Below, one piece after another: positions 43,495 through 52,271 of a stretch of DNA of 64,000 nt. The stretch's first letter is position 1, and every line of letters begins with the position of its first letter. The stretch is taken from the NCBI RefSeq assembly GCF_045629565.1, contig NZ_JAZQRL010000126.1:1-64000 (forward strand), read 5' to 3'. Under the pieces are notes generated by a model. That model ran no database searches, was not told the origin of the DNA, and saw only the letters and a program-made list of their open reading frames with translations. Origin of the DNA: Arcticibacter sp045629565. GTDB lineage: Bacteria > Bacteroidota > Bacteroidia > Sphingobacteriales > Sphingobacteriaceae. The translations under genes were made by a program, and so were the position numbers.

Positions 43495-45399
43495 TTAACC
43501 AAACAAATTACTGGTATACTCACGCCGCAGCCTTGACTGAAACGACTCTATCGTTCTGAAAATCTCTTTCAGCGTTACCTGCTCAATTTTGGTAAGACTG
43601 TTTGGATCAATATAGTTTTCCGGAAGGGCCTTATCGTGTATAATCTGGCTAGCTTGCTTTTTTAATCGCATAGCCATCAAATAATAGTAAGACTGATTCA
43701 ATTCGTGAAATTCCGATTCAGAAAATACCTTTATATCCTTCAGGGCCTTAAGGCGCTCGCCCGTGTTGGTTTTAAAAATCCGGTTTCTGAGGCAATACAG
43801 CCGAACCAGATCAACTATAGGAGTCATTGCTTTCTTTATATCGAATACTTCCTGTTCACCTATGGTAATCGTCCGGATATTTTTAAAGAACGTCAAAGGT
43901 GGTTCATACTGAACGGCATTATTCGCCATATGGAAAAACAGCTTCTCCATCGGCTCATGAAGCTTTTCATCGAGAAACTGATGGAGTTCAGAAATAATAG
44001 TTTTATCGCCGTAGATATACCTGCAGTCAAAGAAAGTAGAAAACTTGATAACCGTCTCAGGAAGAGACTCTTCCATCCAGCTTTCGTAATTCCGTTTCCA
44101 ATGGGAAAGAGAATGGGTCCAGTTAGGATTGCTCGCCATGAATCCACCGGTACAATAACTAAAGCCTATATAGTTAAGCTTCTCCGAAACAATCTTTGCG
44201 AAGTTCAGAAAGTAATCCCTCACCAACTCGCGTTGCTCATTCGCCTTATCTTCGTATATGATCGCATTGTCCTGATCTGTCTTCAGCGTCTGCTCCTTAC
44301 GGCCCTCGCTACCCAAGACCATAAAAACGAACTTTGCAGGTGGCTCGCCGACGCGCTTAATAACCTCTTCAATGACCTTTTGGGCAATTGTATCGGCAAT
44401 AGTCGAAATGATCTGGTTAATGATCTCTGCATTGACCCCGCGGCCCAGAAGCTGTGTTATCATCTGCGGCACCTGCTGCCATTTCGATCTAAGCTCTTCA
44501 ACCGACACAGCAAGCTTAACCGACTGCACATATACCAACGGTGATTGCGCCTGTTCGCTTAATAACCTGTTACGGCTAATTATCCCCTTATATACACCCT
44601 GGTCTTCGACCAGCAGATATTTGGTCTTGGTAGAAAACATCATCAGCACAGCTTCGTATACAAAGGCCTGACTGCTGATGGTCACCACAGGGTTGTCAAC
44701 CACCTCGATAACCGGTGCATTAACGTCTCCCCTCCTAGCAATAACCTTGTCCCTTAAAGTGATATCCGTAACAAAACCTTCAACTACACCCTCATGGCTC
44801 CGGATAATCATACAGCTTGTTTTGTTATCCGCCATGATACCTGCAGCCTTATAAATCGGCGTATCCGGATAGCAGTACACAATATCGCGATAACCGATAC
44901 TTTCAATCCGGCGTGAGTAAAGCTGTTCAGAAGCGAGGTAACTTTCCTCAAACGAGGTTGGTTTCTTAGCAAAGTGAGCAAATTCTTCATTCAGCATCCT
45001 GCGGCCAAAATCCGCAGTAAAATGATGGAAGAACTCATCGTAAGCATTACACAGTGCCCTGAAGTCCTTTCTGGGAAGGAAGTATACAACAGTCCCTTTT
45101 TTTGCGATAACGGTCCTCAACGAGCGTTTCCTGTTCAGCAGAACAGAGACTCCCCCATAGCAGAAGCCAGGCTCATGGTGCTCTTCAAGCCGCCTGGCCT
45201 GTGAGCTATCATAAAAAAACGCCTCGTATTTCCCTTCTACAATAACGTCGATACCCTTCATTTTAGTCACTTCCTGTTGGTAAATGACAGTATCCTTAAC
45301 ATACCTCACTTCATGAAAAAGGTCAGCTACTCCCCGGAGCACTTCTTCAGGCAAGACGTTGAATGGGATAACATTTTTTAGAAACTCGGCACGTGTCAT
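43495..45399 (-). CDS. cNMP-binding / CBS / DUF294 nucleotidyltransferase-like protein
   Basis: 634 aa from the ATG at 45399 (MTRAEFLKNVI). An upstream in-frame ATG would overlap the preceding gene by 37 nt, so I reject it. Order: cyclic-nucleotide-binding domain (about 10-125), a CBS pair (about 170-295), then a DUF294-type nucleotidyltransferase-like domain with GSEGRKEQTLKTDQDNA near residue 360. It probably senses a nucleotide and modifies or regulates something; the target is unknown. It is encoded just after the exonuclease gene at 45405, 5 nt apart. Confidence 0.88.
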   Translation of the reverse strand: MTRAEFLKNVIPFNVLPEEVLRGVADLFHEVRYVKDTVIYQQEVTKMKGIDVIVEGKYEAFFYDSSQARRLEEHHEPGFCYGGVSVLLNRKRSLRTVIAKKGTVVYFLPRKDFRALCNAYDEFFHHFTADFGRRMLNEEFAHFAKKPTSFEESYLASEQLYSRRIESIGYRDIVYCYPDTPIYKAAGIMADNKTSCMIIRSHEGVVEGFVTDITLRDKVIARRGDVNAPVIEVVDNPVVTISSQAFVYEAVLMMFSTKTKYLLVEDQGVYKGIISRNRLLSEQAQSPLVYVQSVKLAVSVEELRSKWQQVPQMITQLLGRGVNAEIINQIISTIADTIAQKVIEEVIKRVGEPPAKFVFMVLGSEGRKEQTLKTDQDNAIIYEDKANEQRELVRDYFLNFAKIVSEKLNYIGFSYCTGGFMASNPNWTHSLSHWKRNYESWMEESLPETVIKFSTFFDCRYIYGDKTIISELHQFLDEKLHEPMEKLFFHMANNAVQYEPPLTFFKNIRTITIGEQEVFDIKKAMTPIVDLVRLYCLRNRIFKTNTGERLKALKDIKVFSESEFHELNQSYYYLMAMRLKKQASQIIHDKALPENYIDPNSLTKIEQVTLKEIFRTIESFQSRLRREYTSNLFG

Positions 45400-45404
45400 G
45401 GTGT

Positions 45405-46112
45405 TTAAAAAAGAAATGAGATAAGTATCGTAAGCACACAAAGAAAAAGTACGGGCAGAGCAGACGAGAATTTCTTCGCATTATACTTTACTTTATTTAA
45501 AGGCCCTTGTTGAGACGCTACAACTTCGTCGGTTATGAGCCCCTGCCTTTCAAGCTCAAAGAAACACCTGGCCGTCGCAATAGAGTCATCCAACGCATTA
45601 TGCGGATTTCGCAGACCTTCATTGAACAGAAGATCATATAGTTGTCCGAGCCTCAAAAAACTTGCACTCGGATTTCTTACTAACTTTACCGTTGCCATCA
45701 TGGTACAGAAGGCCGGGCAACAAAGAGCCAGGTTGGGAAGTCCGGCTCTGTAATAGTCCGCTCCGATCATATGCAGATCCAACTCGGTAAAGTGACCCAC
45801 AATCATGGGTTTGTAACGCGACAGATCTTCCGACAAGTCTTTCATTACCACCACCCGAGGCTTCCCATACTCTTTCCGGTATTCGTCTGAAAACCCATGA
45901 ATCTTAAAGGAGCCCGGCGACACAACAAAGTCTTCATCATTAATGAAGTGGTCCTTCTGAATGAGCTCTTCGCCCTTCTTCGTATAAACCACCCATGAAA
46001 TTTGGACAATATGCGGCCAGTTCCCTTCCTTGGAGTAAGGCTTGTCCCAGCGTTTGGGCAAGCCTGATGTTTCAGTGTCTATAAATAAATAATACTCATC
46101 CACGTTAATCAC
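45405..46112 (-). CDS. DEDDh 3'-5' exonuclease, PolC-epsilon-like, with C-terminal helix
   Basis: 235 aa. The exonuclease motif I is FIDTETSGLP (residues 10-19) and motif III is HNALDDSIATA near residue 173, giving the DEDDh metal set, so it should trim nucleic acid 3' ends. A C-terminal hydrophobic segment (about 214-235) suggests membrane association, unusual for the DnaQ family. It is directly upstream of the cNMP/CBS/DUF294 gene, a pairing I recall from other bacteria and one that suggests a joint role, still undefined. Confidence 0.85.
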   Translation of the reverse strand: MINVDEYYLFIDTETSGLPKRWDKPYSKEGNWPHIVQISWVVYTKKGEELIQKDHFINDEDFVVSPGSFKIHGFSDEYRKEYGKPRVVVMKDLSEDLSRYKPMIVGHFTELDLHMIGADYYRAGLPNLALCCPAFCTMMATVKLVRNPSASFLRLGQLYDLLFNEGLRNPHNALDDSIATARCFFELERQGLITDEVVASQQGPLNKVKYNAKKFSSALPVLFLCVLTILISFLF

Positions 46113-46150
46113 TGGTTAGTTTAATGTCCTTTCAATAAACTACAAGACCG

Positions 46151-46915
46151 TTAAACGGTTCTTTGTCTCACTGCTTCATAAAGAATCACCCCCGCAGAGA
46201 CTGACACGTTAAGCGAACCAATCGTACCACTCATCGGAATTTTAGATAAGTGGTCAGCTACACGAATAATTTCCGAAGATATCCCATCTTCTTCAGAACC
46301 CATCACGATAGCTGTTGGTCCTTTAAAATCAACCTTATACAAGTAATCATTAGTTTTCTCTGTACACGCAACAATTTGTATACCAGACTCCTGAAGATAA
46401 CGAACAACCTTACTCAGACTCTCATGGCGGCAAACTGGAATATTAAACAACGCGCCTGCAGACGTCTTTATCGTATCCGGATTGATCTGCGCAGACCCCT
46501 TTACCGGCACGATGATCGCATGCACGCCAGAGCATTCTGCGGTTCTTGCAATGGCACCCATATTTCTCACGTCGGTGATCCCGTCCAGGATCAACAATAG
46601 CGGCACCTCACCTTTTTCATAAATCTGAGGAACAATATCTTCAATTTTCTGATACGTGATCGGCGAAACCATTCCGATAACACCCTGATGGTTTTTTTGC
46701 GTTATCCGGTTCAGCTTCTCAACGGGCACCTGCTGATAGGTTATCTCAGCCTCCTTCAATAACACCCTTAATTCGTTGAATAAAGCACCTGTAAGGCCTC
46801 GCTGTACATACACTGCTTCAATATCCTGCCCGCTCTTAATCGCCTCAATCAAAGCTCGGATGCCGAAAATCATTTGATTATGCTCTCTGCGGACTCTATC
46901 GGAATTCGTATTCAT
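46151..46915 (-). CDS. rlmB: 23S rRNA 2'-O-ribose G2251 methyltransferase RlmB-like
   Basis: SPOUT/TrmH-family methyltransferase, 254 aa. An N-terminal RNA-binding substrate domain (about 15-90) precedes the knotted domain with LDGITDVRNMGAIARTAE (about 111-128), VMGSEEDGIS (about 209-218) and LNVSVSAGVILYEA (about 235-248). The family methylates rRNA or tRNA riboses; the RlmB identity is the best fit from size and domain order, but not proven. Divergent from dnaB. Confidence 0.85.
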   Translation of the reverse strand: MNTNSDRVRREHNQMIFGIRALIEAIKSGQDIEAVYVQRGLTGALFNELRVLLKEAEITYQQVPVEKLNRITQKNHQGVIGMVSPITYQKIEDIVPQIYEKGEVPLLLILDGITDVRNMGAIARTAECSGVHAIIVPVKGSAQINPDTIKTSAGALFNIPVCRHESLSKVVRYLQESGIQIVACTEKTNDYLYKVDFKGPTAIVMGSEEDGISSEIIRVADHLSKIPMSGTIGSLNVSVSAGVILYEAVRQRTV

Positions 46916-47062
46916 TCATAAAATTTTATCTGACAAATTACTGTTTTTTTGCTCATATTATATATAATAAAATCCCTGCAACTTCCGTTTTTAACATCTT
47001 TGAAAGTTTTCAACATCGCTCAGCGGCTGTTAATCCCCTGATAAGCCGCCTTGATTAACATC

Positions 47063-47086
47063 TTATCCACATCCCGATGTGGATAT
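47063..47086. promoter_or_regulatory. Inverted pair of DnaA boxes
   Basis: TTATCCACA at 47063-47071 is a perfect consensus DnaA box. TGTGGATAT at 47078-47086 is the opposite-strand box with one mismatch. Together they form a perfect 10-bp inverted repeat (47064-47073 and 47076-47085) with a 2-nt centre. Confidence 0.6.
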
Positions 47087-47156
47087 CTAGAAATAGTCTC
47101 GTTGTAAAAATCAGCCTCCTTTCAATAGTTGTGCAGAACTAGACAAAGCGATTATG

Positions 47157-47164
47157 TATTTTTG
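47157..47164 (+). promoter_or_regulatory. -7 box of dnaB, 4 nt before ATG
   Basis: TATTTTTG is an exact -7 match ending 4 nt before the ATG at 47169. This is why the ATG at 47154, whose codons span the box, is not taken as the start. No TTG at the ideal -33 distance; one lies at 47129-47131. Confidence 0.55.
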
Positions 47165-47168
47165 CATA

Positions 47169-48737
47169 ATGAGTTTAGAAATGGAAAACGGAGGATTTAA
47201 CCCGGACAGAAAATCCGCGGGTACAGACAGGCGAACTCGTCTTACAAATATGGTGAGCGGACTTGGAAAATTACCTCCTCAGGCAATCGATCTGGAAGAA
47301 GCAGTATTGGGTGCACTTATGTTGGAAAAAGATGCTCTCTCTGCTGTTATTGACATTCTGAAACCTGAGCTCTTCTATAAAGAAACACACCAGAAGATAT
47401 TCGCTTCTATAGCAACGCTTTTCCAAAAGTCGTCCCCTATCGACATCCTGACGGTTACATCCCAGCTCAGACAACAGGGAGACCTGGAAATGGTCGGAGG
47501 CGCATACTATATCACTGAACTTACAAACCGTGTGGTATCCGCCGCAAATATCGAATATCACGCACGTATTATTTCTCAAAAATTTATTCAAAGAGAACTT
47601 ATCCGCATCTCTACGGAGATCATCCAGAACGCATATGAGGACACTACCGATATATTCGACCTTCTGGATCATGCAGAAAAGAACCTTTTTGATATCGCTC
47701 AGAACAACCTTCGTCGTGATTCCCGGAAGATGGATGATATCATCCGCGAGTCTTTAGACTCACTCGAAAAATTGCGCGACCGTGTAGACGGCCTTACCGG
47801 TGTACCCTCCGGATTTACAGCATTGGATAGAATGACCTCAGGTTGGCAGCCTTCCGACCTGGTAATCATTGCGGCACGTCCGGCAATGGGTAAAACCGCT
47901 TTCGTGCTCAGCTGTGCAAGAAATGCAGCTGTTCAATTCAATAAGCCCGTCGTTGTATTCTCTTTGGAGATGTCATCTGTTCAACTTGTCAACAGGTTAA
48001 TTTCCGGGGAAACGGAAATAGAGCAGGAAAAAATCCGTAAAGGTAATCTGGCTGAATGGGAGTGGCAGCAGCTTCACTCCAAAATCGGGACATTAACGGA
48101 AGCACCTCTTTTCATAGACGACACCCCTGCTTTGAACATCTTTGAGTTCAGGGCCAAGTGCAGGCGCCTGAAAGCGCAATACGATATCCAGATGATCATC
48201 ATTGACTACTTACAGCTCATGCATGGAAAAGGTGAAGGAAAAGGCGGTAATCGTGAACAGGAAATCGGTAGTATATCCCGCGCATTAAAATCCGTTGCTA
48301 AAGAACTCAACGTCCCGGTAATCGCCCTTTCGCAGTTGAGCCGGGCAGTAGAAAGCCGTCCGGGAGGAAATAAGAAACCAATGCTTTCCGACTTACGTGA
48401 GTCGGGTTCAATTGAGCAGGACGCCGACATGGTACTCTTCCTTTACAGGCCAGAATATTATGGCCTTACGGAAGACGAAGAAGGACGTTCAACCGTAGGT
48501 ATTGGTGAAGTAATCATTGCAAAGCACCGTAATGGTGAAACAGGTACCATCCCGCTTCGGTTCATCGGAAAGTATGTAAAATTTGCCGACCTGGAAGATG
48601 ATTTCAGTGTCAACTCCGCTGCGGTAAGCACAGATCCTTTTGCAGGAATGGCCCCATCAACCGACTTCGACAAACCCAATACCTTTATCACCAGACCATC
48701 CCGCATGGATGACATGGATGATGAGGCACCTTTCTAA
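47169..48737 (+). CDS. dnaB: Replicative DNA helicase DnaB
   Basis: Hexameric 5'-3' helicase at the replication fork. It has 522 aa from the ATG at 47169 (MSLEMENGG). The N-terminal DnaB domain starts with LPPQAIDLEEAVLGALM, the helicase P-loop ARPAMGKTAF lies near residue 240, and conserved VFSLEMSSVQL, IDYLQLMHG and SGSIEQDADMVLFLYRP motifs follow. No intein or other insertion is seen. Divergent from rlmB; convergent with chrA, overlapping by 4 nt at the stop codons. Confidence 0.96.
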   Translation: MSLEMENGGFNPDRKSAGTDRRTRLTNMVSGLGKLPPQAIDLEEAVLGALMLEKDALSAVIDILKPELFYKETHQKIFASIATLFQKSSPIDILTVTSQLRQQGDLEMVGGAYYITELTNRVVSAANIEYHARIISQKFIQRELIRISTEIIQNAYEDTTDIFDLLDHAEKNLFDIAQNNLRRDSRKMDDIIRESLDSLEKLRDRVDGLTGVPSGFTALDRMTSGWQPSDLVIIAARPAMGKTAFVLSCARNAAVQFNKPVVVFSLEMSSVQLVNRLISGETEIEQEKIRKGNLAEWEWQQLHSKIGTLTEAPLFIDDTPALNIFEFRAKCRRLKAQYDIQMIIIDYLQLMHGKGEGKGGNREQEIGSISRALKSVAKELNVPVIALSQLSRAVESRPGGNKKPMLSDLRESGSIEQDADMVLFLYRPEYYGLTEDEEGRSTVGIGEVIIAKHRNGETGTIPLRFIGKYVKFADLEDDFSVNSAAVSTDPFAGMAPSTDFDKPNTFITRPSRMDDMDDEAPF

Positions 48738-49957
48738 AATATCAGACCCACCAGAACCCCGGTTAGAATCAACCAGGGGGTTCTGATCCTGGTGAAACAT
48801 AAAATGCAGATTGTCACAGCGATAATTCCGAACTCAAAAAAAGAAGAACCCATACTTTTCTTAAGCATTGGATCCAGGAGAAAAAGAAAAGCGGCAATAA
48901 CAAACCCCACGGCAACAGCATTAATTCCCGACAGTGATTTCCTTATTCTGCTTACCTTTTTTAGGTCGTCCCAAAAAGGAACGAAGAAAAGTACCAATAT
49001 TACACCCGGCAGATTGATACCTAAAGTTGCTACCAGGCTACCCGCTATTTGGCCAAGAATGCCGTTTCCTGCGTTTTTCATCGCCATCGTACCTACAAAA
49101 GAAGTGAAAGAGAACGTGGGCCCTGGCAAAATCTGCTGAAACGCATAGCCGCTTAAGAACTGGTCGGCAGTCAGATATCCCTTCATCTCCACGAATTCCG
49201 TAAACATTAGCGGAACAAGTACCTGGCCTCCGCCGAAAATGATCACTCCGTTCCGATAGAAATTCTCAAATAAACGGATGGGAAGACTAAAAGGTGAAGT
49301 CTGATTGATGATAGCACCCAACGATGCAAACAGCAACAGGATCCCGATAAAGTACAACACCTTTTTCTGATTTATATTCCTGAAAATACCCGTATGGAGA
49401 CCTTGCTCCTTCGAAGAACTCTCCAACGCCGCGGAAATAACCCCACCAATTAAGATGAGTATGGGAAATACAAACGCGTTCTTCAGAATAAGCGTTACGA
49501 TCACCGCTCCGAATGCGAGCCATAACGACAACCTGGTCTTCAGCTGACTTCTAGACAGCGTAATCGCAGCGTAACCGACAATACCGACTGCGATTGGCTG
49601 AATATAATCCATCACATGGTGGAACTCCGATTTCTCCCCCAGAAAGGAATAAATAACGCCAATAAAGCACAAAAAAGCTGCCGACGGAAATATCCAGATA
49701 AGAAAGGTAATAAGAGATAAATAAACTCCGCCCACCTTGTAAGCAATTCCCACGAGCGTTTGGGTAGAAGACGGCCCGGGCAGAACCATCGTCATCGCAT
49801 TCAGCTCAAGAAGTTCGTCCTCGCTGATGTACCTTCTTTTCAAAACAAACTCCTTCAGCATCATCGCAAGATGCGCCTGCGCACCGCCAAAAGCCGTCAA
49901 TGTAAAGATCATTACATCTTTAAGAAACAACAGCTTTTTGGCGTTAAGTTTAATCAT
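48734..49957 (-). CDS. chrA: ChrA-type chromate transporter
   Basis: 407 aa from the ATG at 49957 (MIKLNAKKLLFL). A longer frame from 50023 would overlap the TPR gene by 74 nt, and this one overlaps it by only 8 nt. It is a two-domain CHR-family membrane protein: FTLTAFGGAQAHLAMM in the first half and IIFGGGQVLVPLM in the second, with VLPGPSSTQ and ILPGPTFSF loops. Members export chromate, or may move sulfate-like anions. No chrB regulator is near, so metal-linked expression is not evident. Confidence 0.88.
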   Translation of the reverse strand: MIKLNAKKLLFLKDVMIFTLTAFGGAQAHLAMMLKEFVLKRRYISEDELLELNAMTMVLPGPSSTQTLVGIAYKVGGVYLSLITFLIWIFPSAAFLCFIGVIYSFLGEKSEFHHVMDYIQPIAVGIVGYAAITLSRSQLKTRLSLWLAFGAVIVTLILKNAFVFPILILIGGVISAALESSSKEQGLHTGIFRNINQKKVLYFIGILLLFASLGAIINQTSPFSLPIRLFENFYRNGVIIFGGGQVLVPLMFTEFVEMKGYLTADQFLSGYAFQQILPGPTFSFTSFVGTMAMKNAGNGILGQIAGSLVATLGINLPGVILVLFFVPFWDDLKKVSRIRKSLSGINAVAVGFVIAAFLFLLDPMLKKSMGSSFFEFGIIAVTICILCFTRIRTPWLILTGVLVGLIF

Positions 49958-50285
49958 CTTCGTAATCCTGACCTGTCGCAGACAGGTATACGGTTTGCAA
50001 CTCTGAAAAAGCATGCATATCACGTACGGCTTTTGCCACAGACATTCCCTTCTGATAGGTTCTTACCGCCTCCTCCTGTCGCCCCAGCTTCTCATACAGT
50101 TTTCCTGCATGATAGTAAGTTCCAACATAATCTTCATTATTGGACATCAGGTCTTCAAAGTAAGATAACGCTTTCTGAAGCTCCAGTCTTTTCGTATATT
50201 CAGTTGCCAGAGCGTATTTAATGAATGGATCGGAGGGATCATTTTCTAAAAAAGCGAAAAGCTTTTGCAATCGGTCGTCGTTCAT
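49950..50285 (-). CDS. Small TPR-type protein
   Basis: 111 aa. Tandem helical repeats with TPR spacing (PFIKYALATEYTKRLELQKA, then NNEDYVGTYYHAGKLYEKLG, followed by RQEEAVRTYQKGM) fill residues about 15-90. There is no signal peptide, so it is probably cytosolic. Its end overlaps the chrA start by 8 nt, so it is likely co-transcribed with it. The partner protein is unknown. Confidence 0.8.
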   Translation of the reverse strand: MNDDRLQKLFAFLENDPSDPFIKYALATEYTKRLELQKALSYFEDLMSNNEDYVGTYYHAGKLYEKLGRQEEAVRTYQKGMSVAKAVRDMHAFSELQTVYLSATGQDYEDD

Positions 50286-50308
50286 TATAAAAAAATGCTT
50301 TTTTAATC

Positions 50309-50316
50309 TATTTTTG
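50309..50316 (+). promoter_or_regulatory. -7 box of the bifunctional-nuclease gene
   Basis: TATTTTTG matches the -7 consensus exactly, with about 37 nt to the ATG at 50354. The -33 region is A-rich with no TTG. Confidence 0.45.
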
Positions 50317-50353
50317 CAAAATAAAACAAAACAGGCGATTAAGGGTAAACGGA

Positions 50354-50950
50354 ATGAAAAAAATCAAATTGGAAATTGTAGGCTTGTCATATAGTCAAAC
50401 ACAATCCGGCGCATATGCCCTGGTATTGGGTGAAGTAAACGGAAGACGCCGATTACCTATCATTATCGGTGGCTCAGAAGCGCAGGCCATAGCCGTTGAA
50501 ATCGAGAAAATGACACCAACCCGTCCTCTTACTCACGACTTATTCAAATCATTCGCAGTCGCCTTTCAGATCAATATTCAGGAAGTGATCATCTACAATC
50601 TGGTAGACGGAATATTCTTCGCAAAATTGATCTGCAGCGATGGTACCCAGGTGCAAGAAATAGACGCAAGAACTTCAGATGCGGTTGCTTTAGCAGTACG
50701 CTTTGGCTGTCCCATCCACACTTATGAGTTCATACTCGCCTCCGCAGGAATTATGATTGAAGGCAATGACTTTGTCTTCCTTGAAAACATTGATGCAGCT
50801 CCAGGAGATGAAAAATCCGAAGCAACAGCAGGTTATAGCTCTTTAAGCGATGACGAACTTAAAGAAAAATTACAGCAGGCATTAGCAGAAGAAGCTTACG
50901 AAAAGGCGGTGAAGATCCGCGACGAACTATCTAAAAGAAAGTCTTCATAG
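50354..50950 (+). CDS. Bifunctional nuclease (DUF151) protein with UVR-type tail
   Basis: 198 aa. Residues about 1-135 form the BFN (bifunctional nuclease) domain: RRRLPIIIGGSEAQAIAVEI (about 31-50) and IDARTSDAVALAVRFGCPI (about 97-115). A UvrB/UvrC-type UVR helix pair follows at the C-terminus (LKEKLQQALAEEAYEKAVK, about 168-186). BFN proteins were reported to cut DNA and RNA, but the cellular role is unsettled. It leads an operon with nupC, 40 nt downstream. Confidence 0.9.
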   Translation: MKKIKLEIVGLSYSQTQSGAYALVLGEVNGRRRLPIIIGGSEAQAIAVEIEKMTPTRPLTHDLFKSFAVAFQINIQEVIIYNLVDGIFFAKLICSDGTQVQEIDARTSDAVALAVRFGCPIHTYEFILASAGIMIEGNDFVFLENIDAAPGDEKSEATAGYSSLSDDELKEKLQQALAEEAYEKAVKIRDELSKRKSS

Positions 50951-50990
50951 GCCTCTAAAAGCAACACACAAAATTACAGCAACTTAATAA

Positions 50991-52259
50991 ATGGAAAGAT
51001 TCACCGGCATAATCGGTATCATACTGATTTTCGCCATTGCTTTTTTGATGTCTAACAACCGTAAGGCAATCAACTACCGTCTCGTTTTCTCCGGATTAGC
51101 TATTCAACTCGTTCTAGCCGTATTCATTCTTAAAGTCCCGGCAGGTAAAATGATATTCGCCTGGTTAGGTGCAGGAGTCACCAAGGTTCTCGACTTCTCC
51201 CACGCAGGCGCCAACTTCGTATTCGGCCCTCTGGCAAACAAAATTGCCCTCAACACCGCTTTTGGCGTCGACACCATCTTCTTCTTCAACATTATTCCCA
51301 CTATTATCTTCGTAGCAGTACTCGTGAGTGTTGCTTATTATTTGGGTATCATGCAGCGTATTGTAAAAGTCTTTGCGTATGGCGTATACAAACTTATGGG
51401 AGTTTCAGGGGCAGAGGCACTCTCGAACATTGCAAGCGCATTTGTCGGTCAGGTGGAGGCACAGATCATGATCAAACCTTACCTGAAGGGAATGACCATG
51501 TCCGAGCTGCTCGCCTCCATGACAGGCAGCATGGCATGTATTGCAGGCGGCGTCATGGCTATCTACATCTCTTTCGGTGTTCCCGCTGAATACTTACTGG
51601 CCGCCAGCATAATGGCTGCACCGGCAGCATTAGTCATCTCTAAAATCGTATGGCCCGAAACGCAGGTTTCTGAAACTAAAGGTGAAGTATCCCTGGAAGT
51701 GCAAAAGACCAGCGCAAATCTTGTGGATTCTATCTCACATGGAGCTAGCGACGGCCTGAAGGTGGGACTAAACGTCATTGCGATGCTGATCGGCTTTATT
51801 GCCATTATCGCACTGGTCGATTACGTTCTCGCAGGCATAGGCTCAGTACTTGGAGGCTGGGGGCTTTCTCTGGCATTTGTCGGTATTGATATCCATCATC
51901 TGAGCCTGAACCAAATCCTGGGTTCCCTGTTTTCTTTGTTCGCCTGGGCTATGGGCGTTCCATATAAAGATATTCACGCCGCAGGTTCTCTAATGGGTAC
52001 CAAGATGGTGATCAACGAGTTCGTCGCCTATCTGGATCTGGCTAAAATCAAAGACACCATCGACCCGAAAACGCTGGTTATCACCAGCTTCGCCCTTTGC
52101 GGATTTGCCAACTTCAGTTCTATAGCCATACAAGTAGGCGGTATCGGCGAACTAGCTCCCGAAAGACGGTCAGACCTTGCAAAGCTGGGAGTGAAAGCCC
52201 TTATTTGCGGCACCCTGGCTTCCTATCTTTCCGCAACGATAGCCGGGATTCTTATTTAA
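50991..52259 (+). CDS. nupC: Concentrative nucleoside transporter (CNT/NupC family)
   Basis: 422 aa integral membrane protein. It carries the CNT signature regions: GAEALSNIASAFVGQVEAQ (about 141-159), MTGSMACIAGGVMAIYISFG (about 177-196) and GTKMVINEFVAYLDL (about 337-351). CNT transporters bring nucleosides in with protons or sodium. It follows the BFN gene by 40 nt and ends 12 nt before a very long symmetric terminator. Confidence 0.94.
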   Translation: MERFTGIIGIILIFAIAFLMSNNRKAINYRLVFSGLAIQLVLAVFILKVPAGKMIFAWLGAGVTKVLDFSHAGANFVFGPLANKIALNTAFGVDTIFFFNIIPTIIFVAVLVSVAYYLGIMQRIVKVFAYGVYKLMGVSGAEALSNIASAFVGQVEAQIMIKPYLKGMTMSELLASMTGSMACIAGGVMAIYISFGVPAEYLLAASIMAAPAALVISKIVWPETQVSETKGEVSLEVQKTSANLVDSISHGASDGLKVGLNVIAMLIGFIAIIALVDYVLAGIGSVLGGWGLSLAFVGIDIHHLSLNQILGSLFSLFAWAMGVPYKDIHAAGSLMGTKMVINEFVAYLDLAKIKDTIDPKTLVITSFALCGFANFSSIAIQVGGIGELAPERRSDLAKLGVKALICGTLASYLSATIAGILI

Positions 52260-52271
52260 ATGTAAAGCTGA

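Larger units (their letters stand above)
46916..47168. promoter_or_regulatory. rlmB-dnaB intergenic region with DnaA-type sites
   Basis: 253 nt between divergent genes. An AT-rich stretch (about 46916-46976) is followed by a direct repeat TTAACATCTT (46991-47000 and 47055-47064), a GCGGCT/AGCCGC inverted pair (47023-47028 and 47044-47049) and a DnaA-box palindrome at 47063-47086. It could act in dnaB control or as part of a replication start; which one is not decided. Confidence 0.5.

Noticed and set aside
43705..44544. Open frame of 279 codons on the plus strand inside the cNMP/CBS/DUF294 gene
   Set aside because: Shadow of the real minus-strand gene, whose domains are clear; no domain or signal of its own.
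47154..47168. Alternative dnaB start at 47154
   Set aside because: Its first codons are made of the -7 box itself, so they would not be transcribed; ATG 47169 fits better.
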